Source: Bacillota bacterium | GTDB lineage: Bacteria; Bacillota; Clostridia; Christensenellales; Aristaeellaceae | Direction: 5' to 3' | Length of the DNA stretch: 64,000 nucleotides | Assembly: GCA_023413135.1 (NCBI GenBank) | Contig: JAEZQK010000035.1 | Span: 1 to 64,000, forward strand | In this document: positions 1-8,020 of the stretch, in pieces | How the letters are laid out: each line of letters opens with the position of its first letter | Numbering within the stretch: position 1 is the first letter of the stretch | The notes under the pieces: model-generated | Told to the model about the DNA's origin: nothing | Seen by the model: only the letters and a program-made list of their open reading frames with translations | The model's database searches: none | Position numbers and translations under genes: made by a program

Positions 1-901
1 CCGCAAGGCCCAGGGCATGGAACAGCTCCTTGAGTGGTGCGGCTTCCTCCTGCTCCTTTTGCAGCTGGTTTTCCACCTGCTTTGCCGTGGCGGGAAGCTT
101 TTCTCCGCGCTTGCGCAGGCCGTTCAAAATACCGTCCAGGTAGGCCATGGTAGGGTCGCCCTTGGTGGTCTCCCGGCATGCGGCCTCGATGGCGTCGTGT
201 TCATAGCCCCAATCGCTAACCCACTTGCGGTACAGCGCCAACTCGGCTTCCGAGGGATGATGGCGTTTGCCAAGCCTGCGCAGGATCCGCCGGGTGCCTT
301 CCAGAACGGCCTTGGAGCGGGAGAGGACTTCTTCCGCGTCCTCGATGCTTTGCACATGCTCCTGGGCCAGTTGCACCGCCAGCTTCTGCGCGGCTTTGAA
401 GCTGAAATGCTTGCCCCTTGTGGAAATCAAATGCTGCACCAGCATCAATACCACTTCCGGCGGGAGCTTCAAATCCTCCACCCACTCATAGGCCAGGCTT
501 GTTTCCTGGCCGTGCAGCTGCCTATCCTCCCCGAAGGCGGCATAAAGGGCATCGGCAAACTGTGTATACTGCTTGTCTTCCGCGGGGCACTGGCGCATGA
601 AAAGAAGCTGCTTGGCGTTCATGTAGCGGAAGGCGGGGGGGGTGTCCGCCGTGCGCTGCACCAGCCCCTTGCGCTCCCAGTAGCGGTAGGCGGATAAAAC
701 ATCCTCTTCCGAAAGCCCCAGATCCCTTGCCATAACGGCAAGGTTCATACCGGCGGTCGGATGGTATGTATGCATCAATCCATATAGGTATACTTTTACA
801 TAATCGCCCTTTGCCGCGGGGAGGTATTCCTGCAAAAACAGGTTCTCCACAGGCGTGGCGTCAAAAAGCGGATATTGCTCATCAAACTCAAATAATGGCA
901 T
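1..901 (-). CDS. DnaD-domain replication initiation-like protein (3' truncated)
   Basis: Translating the minus strand from the ATG at 901 gives 300 codons without a stop, running off the left edge, so the C-terminus is missing. The first 110 or so residues look like the winged-helix N-terminus of DnaD-like proteins (start MPLFEFDEQYPLF). The rest is helical and ends with a DnaD/DnaB_2-type segment (LRRLGKRHHPSEAELALYRKW, then DPTMAYLDGILNGLRKRG). DnaD proteins help load the replicative helicase during replication initiation and restart in Firmicutes. A GAGGTG ribosome site lies 5 nt before the start. A dnaC helicase-loader gene often follows, but it would lie outside the window. Family assignment is fairly sure; the exact role is inferred. 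Confidence 0.8.
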   Translation of the reverse strand, partial: MPLFEFDEQYPLFDATPVENLFLQEYLPAAKGDYVKVYLYGLMHTYHPTAGMNLAVMARDLGLSEEDVLSAYRYWERKGLVQRTADTPPAFRYMNAKQLLFMRQCPAEDKQYTQFADALYAAFGEDRQLHGQETSLAYEWVEDLKLPPEVVLMLVQHLISTRGKHFSFKAAQKLAVQLAQEHVQSIEDAEEVLSRSKAVLEGTRRILRRLGKRHHPSEAELALYRKWVSDWGYEHDAIEAACRETTKGDPTMAYLDGILNGLRKRGEKLPATAKQVENQLQKEQEEAAPLKELFHALGLA

Positions 902-924
902 CAAAACACCTCATTGTCCCGTAC

Positions 925-954
925 AGTATACCATAATACTTTAGGGGTGTACAA
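925..954 (-). promoter_or_regulatory. SigA-type promoter of the dnaD-like gene
   Basis: Read on the minus strand: TTGTAC, an 18-nt spacer, then TATACT, about 25 nt upstream of the ATG at 901. Confidence 0.6.
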
Positions 955-1032
955 CCAGACATTCATGTGCAACAAGGCGGCCACATATAGTACCTTCATA
1001 AAACCAGCTTTTCCAGCTGGGCTGTCATAGGA

Positions 1033-1061
1033 TTGACCCGAAAGCATTATTCTGATATAAT
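1033..1061 (+). promoter_or_regulatory. Promoter of the toxin-antitoxin pair, with nearby inverted repeat
   Basis: TTGACC at 1033-1038, a 17-nt spacer and TATAAT at 1056-1061. An imperfect AT-rich inverted repeat (TAATTC ... GAATATTA, about 1058-1076) overlaps the -10 and start region. That is where Phd/YefM antitoxins usually bind to autoregulate. The operator reading is an inference. Confidence 0.6.
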
Positions 1062-1093
1062 TCGATTAGAATATTACTACGGAGGTGAACCCG

Positions 1094-1372
1094 ATGCAAA
1101 TCAAGCCTTCGGCGGCCATCCGCCAGAACTATAACGAAGTATCCGCCCTATGCAAAAAGACGAAGGAGCCGGTCTACCTCACCAAGAATGGCGAAGGAGA
1201 TCTGGTAGTGATGGATATCGCCACCTTCCAGCGCCGGGAAAAGATGCTTGAATTGCGGGAAGCGCTGATCCGCGTGGAAGAAGACCGTCAGGCCGGGCGT
1301 GCCGGCTGTTCCCCGGATGAATTGGACGAATACCTTGATACGGTCCTTTTAAAGGCGCAGAACCATGGATAA
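1094..1372 (+). CDS. Phd/YefM-family antitoxin
   Basis: A 92-residue protein starting at the ATG at 1094, placed 6 nt after a GGAGGTG site; an in-frame GTG at 1085 overlaps that site and is unlikely to be used. The N-terminal half (MQIKPSAAIRQNYNEVSALC, then PVYLTKNGEGDLVVMD) is the typical Phd/YefM DNA-binding fold. The C-terminal half is charged and helical, as expected for the toxin-neutralising tail. It overlaps the toxin gene by 8 nt, so the pair is translationally coupled. The complex probably represses its own promoter. Confidence 0.88.
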   Translation: MQIKPSAAIRQNYNEVSALCKKTKEPVYLTKNGEGDLVVMDIATFQRREKMLELREALIRVEEDRQAGRAGCSPDELDEYLDTVLLKAQNHG

Positions 1373-1673
1373 GTATCATGTCATCGTTTCGGATGAAGCA
1401 CGACGGCAGCTTGGGAACTGCGTTCTATTCATTGCCCAGGAGAGCATGGAAGCGGCGCAGCACCTTCGGCAGAGGCTCATAGACGGGATCCGTTCTCTGA
1501 GTGAAATACCCGCGCGGTATCCCTTCTTCAACGAGCCCTATATTCCCGCGAACAAGTATCATAAGATGTTCGTGGAAAACTGGTACCTGATCCTCTACCA
1601 GATTCGCGACACCACTGTCTATGTGGATTATGTAGTGGATTGCCGGCAGGATTATCAGTGGCTGGTCCACTGA
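1365..1673 (+). CDS. ParE/RelE-superfamily toxin
   Basis: A 102-residue protein that overlaps the antitoxin by 8 nt. The sequence has the ParE/RelE layout: an N-terminal strand (YHVIVSDEARRQL), two helices, an IRSLSEIPARYP segment, and a C-terminal beta region (WYLILYQIRDTTVYVDYVVD) ending in DCRQDYQWL. ParE members poison gyrase and RelE members cleave ribosome-bound mRNA; sequence alone does not show which applies here. The segment after SEIPARYPFFNEPYI is closer to the ParE branch. Standard type II toxin-antitoxin arrangement. Confidence 0.87.
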   Translation: MDKYHVIVSDEARRQLGNCVLFIAQESMEAAQHLRQRLIDGIRSLSEIPARYPFFNEPYIPANKYHKMFVENWYLILYQIRDTTVYVDYVVDCRQDYQWLVH

Positions 1674-1744
1674 GCATTTGAAAACTACAGGTTCAGGGAT
1701 AGATATTAACATAGGAAGCAAGAAAATTCCAACATGCAATACGA

Positions 1745-1779
1745 CGGGGTGTGAGCTTTTCCAAAAAGCCCACACCCCG
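1745..1779. terminator. Long hairpin between the TA pair and dnaE
   Basis: CGGGGTGTG at 1745-1753 pairs with CACACCCCG at 1771-1779, and the inner GCTTTT/AAAAGC arms (1755-1760 and 1764-1769) extend the stem. There is no strong T-run on either side, so termination may be partial. Confidence 0.55.
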
Positions 1780-1806
1780 CTTATCCATATATCTTCATCC
1801 TTATGA

Positions 1807-1812
1807 TATAAT
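1807..1812 (+). promoter_or_regulatory. Likely extended -10 element of dnaE
   Basis: TGATATAAT (1804-1812) is an extended -10 sequence about 30 nt before the dnaE start. No good -35 box is seen. Confidence 0.45.
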
Positions 1813-1843
1813 ATCCCTGAGTAATATCCCCGAGGTGATCGAA

Positions 1844-4800
1844 ATGGCCTTTACCCATCTGCATTTGCATACGGAGTACAGCTTGCTGGACGGTGCATGC
1901 CGAATCAAGCATCTTGTTAAGCGCCTGAAGGAACTGAACATGGACAGCTGCGCCGTTACGGACCACGGCGTTTTGTACGGCGCGGTGGAGTTCTATCAGG
2001 AGTGCGTGGCAAACGGTATCCGCCCCATTCTGGGTTGTGAGGTATACATCTGCCCGGACATGGAGGACAAGCAGGTGGTTTCAAGGGAGTACAGCCACAT
2101 GGTGCTGCTGTGCGAAAACAACACGGGCTATCAAAACCTGATGGCGCTGGTAAGCGAGGGCTTTTTGCGGGGCTTTTACTACCGGCCCCGCATTGACTAT
2201 AAATTGCTGGAAAAACACGCGGAAGGTTTGATCTGCCTGTCCGCCTGCTTAAGCGGCGATCTGCCGAAAATGCTGCTGATGGGAAGGCGGCAGGAGGCCA
2301 GGGAGTATGCGCTGCGCATGCAAAACCTGTTCGGCAAGGACAGGTTCTATATCGAGATCATGGACCATGGCATCCCGGAAGAAAAGCAGGTGCTGCCGGA
2401 GCTGGTGCGCTTGAGCCGGGAGACGGGCGTGCCTCTAATTGCCACCAACGATGCCCACTATTTAAAGCGGGAGGATGCGGCGGCCCAGGAAGTGCTCATG
2501 TGCATCCAGACGGGCAAAACGCTGGAGGACGAGGCCCGGATGCGTATGGAGACGGAGGAACTGTATATAAAGAGCGAAGAGGAGATGCGCACCCTCTTCA
2601 GCGCCTGGCCCGATGCCATCGACAACACGCAAAAGGTGGCGGACATGTGCCGGGTGGCATTTGAATTTGACAAGATCCACTTGCCCAGCTTCAAGCCCAT
2701 ACCAGAGGGGGAAACACCCCTGTCACTGCTTACCGGCCTGTGCATGCAGGGCTTGGAAAAACGCTATCCCGGCGAAACGGGGGAGGACGGTGCGCCCTAC
2801 CGCCGCCTTAAGTACGAGCTGGATACCATCAAGAACATGGGGTATGTGGATTACTTTTTGATCGTGTGGGATTTCATCCATTACGCCAAAAGTCATAATA
2901 TCATGGTGGGGCCGGGCCGCGGCAGCGGCGCAGGTTCTATTGTGGCGTACACCCTGGGCATCACGGCGCTGGACCCGCTGAAATACAACCTGCTGTTCGA
3001 GCGGTTTTTGAATCCTGAGCGCATTTCCATGCCGGACCTGGATATCGACTTTTGTTATGAGCGCCGCCAGGAGGTCATCGATTACGTGGCATCCAAATAC
3101 GGCGCCGACCATGTGGCCCAGATTATCACCTTCGGCACCATGGCGGCAAGAGGCGTGGTCCGGGATGTGGGCCGGGTGCTGGGCATGAGCTACCAGGATG
3201 TAGACAAGGTTGCCAAGGCGGTGCCCTTTGAGCTGAACATGACGCTGGAGAAGGCGCTGAAGGTAAGCCCCGATCTGGCGGCCTCCTACACCGGGGATGA
3301 TAAGGTGAAAAAGCTCATCGATATGGCGCTGGCCCTGGAAGGAATGCCCCGCCACGCCAGCACCCATGCGGCCGGCGTGCTCATCACCAGCGCGCCGGTG
3401 ACAAAGTATGTGCCGCTGCAAAAAAACGACGAGGTCATTACTACCCAGTATCCTATGGGCATCCTGGAAAAGCTGGGCCTTTTGAAGATGGACTTCCTGG
3501 GCCTGCGGACCCTGACCGTCATAAGGGATACGCTGGATATGCTCAGGGAAGCGGGTACGGACTTAAAGCCGGAAGACATTCCCCTTAACGACCCGGAAGT
3601 GTACGACATGATCTCCCAGGGGGATACCGACGGGGTGTTCCAATTGGAAGGCGGCGGCATGCGCAGCTTTCTAACAAACATGCGGCCGGAGAACTTTGAA
3701 GATATCATCGCCGCCATTTCCCTGTACCGCCCCGGTCCCATGGAAAGCATCCCCCGCTATATCCAGGGCAAGCACAACCCCTCCTCAGTTCAATATGCTA
3801 CGCCCAAATTGAAACACATCTTGGATGTGACATACGGCTGCATGGTCTATCAGGAGCAGGTGATGCAGATCGTACGGGACCTGGCGGGCTACTCCCTGGG
3901 CCGCAGCGATCTGATGCGCCGGGCCATGTCCAAAAAGAAGCATGATGTGATGCAGAAGGAGCGGGAATATTTCGTCCACGGCATGCGGGACAAGGAAGGA
4001 AACCTGACCATCCCCGGCTGTGTCTTAAACGGCGTGCCGGAGGAGGTGGCGGAGCACATCTTTGATGAGATGAGCGCCTTTGCTTCCTACGCGTTCAACA
4101 AAAGCCATGCCGCCGCCTACGGCGTGGTGGCCGTGCAGACCGGCTGGCTCAAACTCCATCATCCCGTACCCTTCATGGCGGCCATCATGAACAGCGTGTA
4201 CGGCAATGCCACAAAAATCGCAGGGTATATCCAGTACTGCCGGGCCCATGATATCCCCATCCTGCCGCCGGATGTGAATGTGAGCGGCTGGCGCTTTCGA
4301 ATGGATGCAACCTTGAGCAAGCCGGGCATCCGCTTTGGCCTGGGCGCGGTGAAAAACGTAGGCCAGGGCGCGGTGGAGGCCATTGTACGGGAGAGGGAAA
4401 AGGGCAGATTCAAGGATATTTTCGATTTCTGCCGCCGGGTGGATACCGATAGCGTGAACAAGCGCGTGGTGGAAAGCCTCATCAAGGCCGGGGCCTTTGA
4501 CGGCACCGGGGCCAAGCGCGCCCAGCTTTTGCATGTGTACGAGCCTGCCATGGAGGCTGCGGTGAACCGCCGCAAACAAAACGTGAGCGGGCAGATGTCG
4601 CTGTTTGACCTGGGCGGCGGCCTGCCCGCCGGCGGATTCATGCAGGAGAAGCTGCCGAATGTGGAGGAATTCCCGTTTCGTTCCCTCTTGTCCATGGAAA
4701 AGGAGATGACCGGCGTGTATATCAGCGGCCATCCCCTGGACGAGTACGCGCAGATCCTGAATCAATTGGAATGCAATACCGCCTACGTGGCGGAGCTGAA

Positions 4801-5437
4801 TGAGCGGCCGGATAAGGGACAATCTATGGACGGCATGGTGGTGCGCATGGGCGGCATCCTCGTAGATGCCCGGGGCAAAGCCACCAAGAAGGGCGCCTTC
4901 ATGGGCTTTGTGACGCTTGAAGACTTAACCGGCCAGATCGAGGGGCTGGTGTTCCCCAAGATGTATGAGAAATATGGTTCCATGCTGAAAACGGACGAAC
5001 TGGTGATTTTGACGGGCAAGCTTTCCATCCGGGAGGATGAGGAAACAAAGCTGCTGGTGGACAACGTATTGCCTTTGAAGCCTTCGGAGGAGGACAAGGA
5101 TCAGGATCTGCCGCTGCTGGGCGGAAAGCAGCCGCCTTCGGAGGATCCGGATGATCTGTTCCCCTTGCCCTTTCATCAGTCCGCTCCGGTACTTACCGAT
5201 GCGCAATTGGCCAAGCAGGCCCCGATGAAGCTGTACCTGCGGGGCACAAGGGAGCAAATGGAACAAATGAAGCCTGTTTTGGCAGGTCACCCGGGCCCGG
5301 TGCCGGTATATTTCCACATTCCGTCGGAGCGCATCACGCTGCTCACATCAAAGAACATGTGGTGCGACGGGGACGAGCCTGTGCAGCAGGAGCTGGAAAA
5401 GATGCTGGGGATGGATAATGTGAAAGCGGTATTATAG
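1844..5437 (+). CDS. dnaE: DNA polymerase III alpha subunit, DnaE type
   Basis: A 1197-residue replicative DNA polymerase catalytic subunit. The start is the ATG at 1844, which gives MAFTHLHLHTEYSLLDG at the N-terminus and has a GAGGTG site 7 nt upstream; the 31 codons of open frame before it are not conserved. The order of parts is the PHP domain (HLHLHTEYS), the polymerase palm with its catalytic aspartates in PDLDIDF (about residue 398), a finger region with PGRGSGAGS, a helix-hairpin-helix region, and a C-terminal OB fold (GFVTLEDLTGQIEGLVFP, about 1025-1045). The length and lack of an internal exonuclease separate it from PolC. In Firmicutes with both enzymes, DnaE extends primers for PolC; no polC gene is visible here. 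Confidence 0.97.
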   Translation: MAFTHLHLHTEYSLLDGACRIKHLVKRLKELNMDSCAVTDHGVLYGAVEFYQECVANGIRPILGCEVYICPDMEDKQVVSREYSHMVLLCENNTGYQNLMALVSEGFLRGFYYRPRIDYKLLEKHAEGLICLSACLSGDLPKMLLMGRRQEAREYALRMQNLFGKDRFYIEIMDHGIPEEKQVLPELVRLSRETGVPLIATNDAHYLKREDAAAQEVLMCIQTGKTLEDEARMRMETEELYIKSEEEMRTLFSAWPDAIDNTQKVADMCRVAFEFDKIHLPSFKPIPEGETPLSLLTGLCMQGLEKRYPGETGEDGAPYRRLKYELDTIKNMGYVDYFLIVWDFIHYAKSHNIMVGPGRGSGAGSIVAYTLGITALDPLKYNLLFERFLNPERISMPDLDIDFCYERRQEVIDYVASKYGADHVAQIITFGTMAARGVVRDVGRVLGMSYQDVDKVAKAVPFELNMTLEKALKVSPDLAASYTGDDKVKKLIDMALALEGMPRHASTHAAGVLITSAPVTKYVPLQKNDEVITTQYPMGILEKLGLLKMDFLGLRTLTVIRDTLDMLREAGTDLKPEDIPLNDPEVYDMISQGDTDGVFQLEGGGMRSFLTNMRPENFEDIIAAISLYRPGPMESIPRYIQGKHNPSSVQYATPKLKHILDVTYGCMVYQEQVMQIVRDLAGYSLGRSDLMRRAMSKKKHDVMQKEREYFVHGMRDKEGNLTIPGCVLNGVPEEVAEHIFDEMSAFASYAFNKSHAAAYGVVAVQTGWLKLHHPVPFMAAIMNSVYGNATKIAGYIQYCRAHDIPILPPDVNVSGWRFRMDATLSKPGIRFGLGAVKNVGQGAVEAIVREREKGRFKDIFDFCRRVDTDSVNKRVVESLIKAGAFDGTGAKRAQLLHVYEPAMEAAVNRRKQNVSGQMSLFDLGGGLPAGGFMQEKLPNVEEFPFRSLLSMEKEMTGVYISGHPLDEYAQILNQLECNTAYVAELNERPDKGQSMDGMVVRMGGILVDARGKATKKGAFMGFVTLEDLTGQIEGLVFPKMYEKYGSMLKTDELVILTGKLSIREDEETKLLVDNVLPLKPSEEDKDQDLPLLGGKQPPSEDPDDLFPLPFHQSAPVLTDAQLAKQAPMKLYLRGTREQMEQMKPVLAGHPGPVPVYFHIPSERITLLTSKNMWCDGDEPVQQELEKMLGMDNVKAVL

Positions 5438-5458
5438 GATTGATCACTACGGATATTT

Positions 5459-5560
5459 TTCAATGAACAATGAACATTGAATAATGAACAGTATAAGTTT
5501 GTTTTTCGAAACATTTCACTGTTCATTGTTCACTGTTCATCTTTCATTGTTCACTGTTAT
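5459..5560. repeat. Short AT-rich repeat cluster with inverted arms
   Basis: The left part holds several copies of (A)ATGAACA(AT)-like units. The right part holds several copies of the complement (TGTTCATTGTTCACTGTTCA and variants). The two halves can fold on each other and lie between two converging genes, dnaE and the ABC-like gene. Confidence 0.6.
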
Positions 5561-6961
5561 CCGTCCACCCCTGCAGGGATATACCGTATCCCCCAGCCTG
5601 TAGGCTTCGGAGGGGTTGGAGGACAGGATCAGCACGCAGGCGCCCTGCCTTACGTATTGGCCTATCAGCTCCTGCGTTACCTGACCCAGGTGCGGGTCCG
5701 TTACCGACAGAGGCTTTTGCACAATAAGCAGCTTGGGATGGCACAGCAGCCACTTGCAGTATACAAGCCTTTGCAGATCTTCGCTGCCGAGGGTGCGTAT
5801 GTCCTGGCACTCCATGATCCCAGGCGGAAGCAGCTCCCGGAAGTTTTGCGTAAGGCTCCGCCTGTATTTTTGACGGCCAAAAAAGAAACGCACGCGCCCG
5901 GCCATGCCCAAATAAAGGTTTTCCATCGCACTCAAGTGCGGGAACAGCATGGTTTCCGTGGGGTTCTCGCTGATCACGCATACGCCCGATTTCAGGGCAT
6001 GGTTAAGGCTCCGGGGCCTGTAGGCTTTTCCTTCCAACGCAAGTGCCCCCTCATAGGCCGCTTCCCCGGTGAGCACCTTCATAAGCGCCGCATTGGTGCT
6101 GTCGTCCATGTCCAAAAGGCTTACAGCCTCCCCCTTATGCAGCGTGAGGGAAATATCCCGCAGCGCATCCGTGTTCACATGGCGCAACTCCAGAACCTGC
6201 GGCGCAAAATCGTGGCTTTCGCCGGCCAAAACCTGCTCCCCTCCGCCCAGCAGCACGGCCTCCACCGTTTTTTCATCGTACATGTCCTTTTCAAAAGCCC
6301 TTATCATCCGCCCGCTGTCCATGACCAGCATGCGGTCGGTATATTGAAAAAGCACATCCAGATACGTATCCACCAGCAAAAAAGCAATGCCGTCCCGCTT
6401 GAGCGTATGAACGGTTTCAAACACCGCCTTCATATCCGCCGCGCTTAAAAACCGCGACAGGTCGTAGAGGATGATGATCCTGGCCCCCGTGGCGCTTGCC
6501 TTGATAAGCTCAATCTGAATCCGCTGGGTGATGGTAAGGGATTTCACAGGGGTGGATGGAGAGGCATCCACCGAAAAGGGCCTCAAAAGGATGGCGGCCT
6601 GTCTTTCCAGCGTGCGCCGCCGGATATAGATCTTTTTGAAGCGGCTGCGGATCACGAATATGTTTTCCGCAACGCTCATGTCCTGTATGAGAAAGCTCTT
6701 GCCACCCACGCAGGCTACCCGGCGCCGGCTTAAAACCGTGTATTCCTCCGGATCCACCTGCTGGTCATGGTAATAGATGCGCCCCAGATCCACTTCCCGG
6801 TTGCCGCACAGCACGTCCACCACCAGGGACCGCTTGTAGGCGTTGTTGATGATCAGGCCAAGCGTTTCCCCCATGAACAGGTACATGCGGAAACCGTCCA
6901 GCAGCCGCACGCCATGGCCGGTGGCATAAACATCCTCCATACGTAAGATCTCTGTCTTCAT
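5537..6961 (-). CDS. Degenerate double-ABC protein (RbsA/MglA-derived pseudo-ATPase)
   Basis: A 474-residue protein; the ATG at 6961 lies 7 nt after the kinase stop codon. Length and layout match the tandem ATPases of ribose/galactose importers, but the catalytic motifs are eroded in both halves. In half 1 the P-loop is IINNAYKRS (about 38-46): the lysine remains but the glycines and the Ser are gone. Its signature is SLTITQ, Walker B reads IIILYDLS, and the switch His is replaced (LLVDTYLD). In half 2 the P-loop is DMDDSTNA, the signature is LGSEDLQ, and DEPT has become QKPL. I see no membrane segments and no permease or binding-protein gene next door. Its place as the third gene after a YesN/YesM pair points to a regulatory or sensing role rather than transport. 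That role is inferred. Confidence 0.8.
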   Translation of the reverse strand: MKTEILRMEDVYATGHGVRLLDGFRMYLFMGETLGLIINNAYKRSLVVDVLCGNREVDLGRIYYHDQQVDPEEYTVLSRRRVACVGGKSFLIQDMSVAENIFVIRSRFKKIYIRRRTLERQAAILLRPFSVDASPSTPVKSLTITQRIQIELIKASATGARIIILYDLSRFLSAADMKAVFETVHTLKRDGIAFLLVDTYLDVLFQYTDRMLVMDSGRMIRAFEKDMYDEKTVEAVLLGGGEQVLAGESHDFAPQVLELRHVNTDALRDISLTLHKGEAVSLLDMDDSTNAALMKVLTGEAAYEGALALEGKAYRPRSLNHALKSGVCVISENPTETMLFPHLSAMENLYLGMAGRVRFFFGRQKYRRSLTQNFRELLPPGIMECQDIRTLGSEDLQRLVYCKWLLCHPKLLIVQKPLSVTDPHLGQVTQELIGQYVRQGACVLILSSNPSEAYRLGDTVYPCRGGRITVNNER

Positions 6962-6968
6962 GGATGGG

Positions 6969-8003
6969 CTATTCCTCCGCGTGGTGGCGCAGGGGGAGGG
7001 TGATCTCCACATCTGTGCCCACATTCGGTTCCGAATAGATATTCAAGCCGTATTGCTCGCCAAACAAGAGTTTGAGCCGGTTGTTGACGTTCACCAGTGC
7101 GATGCCGCCCTCTTTTTCGGTGGTGCCATCGATATAGTCAAACCGTGTTTGGGTCAGCCTGTCGGTCAAACGGGCAAGCGCCTCCCGGTCCATGCCCACG
7201 CCGTTGTCCGATACATGGAGCAAAAGGCGCGACTGGGTGGTCTCCGCCGTAAGGCGGATGAGGCCTTGCCCCACCTTGGCCTCCAGGCCGTGGATCACCG
7301 CGTTTTCCACAATGGGCTGCAGCGTAAGCTTGGGTATGCGCAGCGTAAGCAGCTCCTGGTTTTCCTTGTCGTAGGAGAGTATCATCTGCATCCTGTCCCC
7401 GTAGCGGTAGCGCTGGATGCGGAAATAGTTTTTGACGTTATTGAGTTCCTCTTCCACCGTCACCAGCCGGTTCATTTTGCTTATAGTGTACCTGAAGTAC
7501 GTGGCCAGCGCTTCCGCGATTTCCGCCAGGGAGCCCATGTTGCTTGCCAGCGCGTCACCCCTTATAGCCTCCAGGGTGTTGTACAGAAAGTGGGGGTTGA
7601 TCTGGTTTTGCAGCGCCAGGTATTCCGCCTGCTTCATGGAATCACGCAGGGCGGCCTGCCGGTCAAGAAGGCCGCTGACTCTTGTGAGCGCTTCTTGCAG
7701 GTCCATCGTCAGCGGATACTTCAGGCTAAACAGCTCCTCCACCGTGCGCCCGGCGGAAAAGCGCTTGAGCACCGCGGATACCTTCATGTAAGGCGTAAGC
7801 ACATGGCGAAAACCCATATACAGCAATAGGAACAGCGCCGCGCAAAGCGCCAATACCATCAGCATGGCGGGGTGCAACAGCGACCCTGACGACCCTAAGA
7901 CCCAAACGAATAAAACAATCAAAAGGGCCAGCGCGATCACACATACGCCCAAAAAGACGTATACGCTCCGCCTGGCCAGTGACCACGTTTTTTTCTTTTG
8001 CAT
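6969..8003 (-). CDS. YesM-type sensor histidine kinase
   Basis: A 344-residue membrane kinase. Two membrane helices (about 13-35 and 43-65) have almost no extracellular loop between them, so there is no large extracellular sensor domain as in classic YesM. Next come a HAMP-like linker, the His_kinase region with QNQINPHFLYNTLEA (phospho-acceptor His138), an N-box (LQPIVENAVIHG), and G-boxes (DNGVGMD and the glycine-rich GGIALVNVNNRL). It is the second gene of a three-gene minus-strand operon, 17 nt after the YesN-type regulator and 7 nt before the pseudo-ABC gene. The short input region suggests it senses the membrane or a partner protein. Confidence 0.93.
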   Translation of the reverse strand: MQKKKTWSLARRSVYVFLGVCVIALALLIVLFVWVLGSSGSLLHPAMLMVLALCAALFLLLYMGFRHVLTPYMKVSAVLKRFSAGRTVEELFSLKYPLTMDLQEALTRVSGLLDRQAALRDSMKQAEYLALQNQINPHFLYNTLEAIRGDALASNMGSLAEIAEALATYFRYTISKMNRLVTVEEELNNVKNYFRIQRYRYGDRMQMILSYDKENQELLTLRIPKLTLQPIVENAVIHGLEAKVGQGLIRLTAETTQSRLLLHVSDNGVGMDREALARLTDRLTQTRFDYIDGTTEKEGGIALVNVNNRLKLLFGEQYGLNIYSEPNVGTDVEITLPLRHHAEE

Positions 8004-8020
8004 GGGCTACCTCTGGGTTT

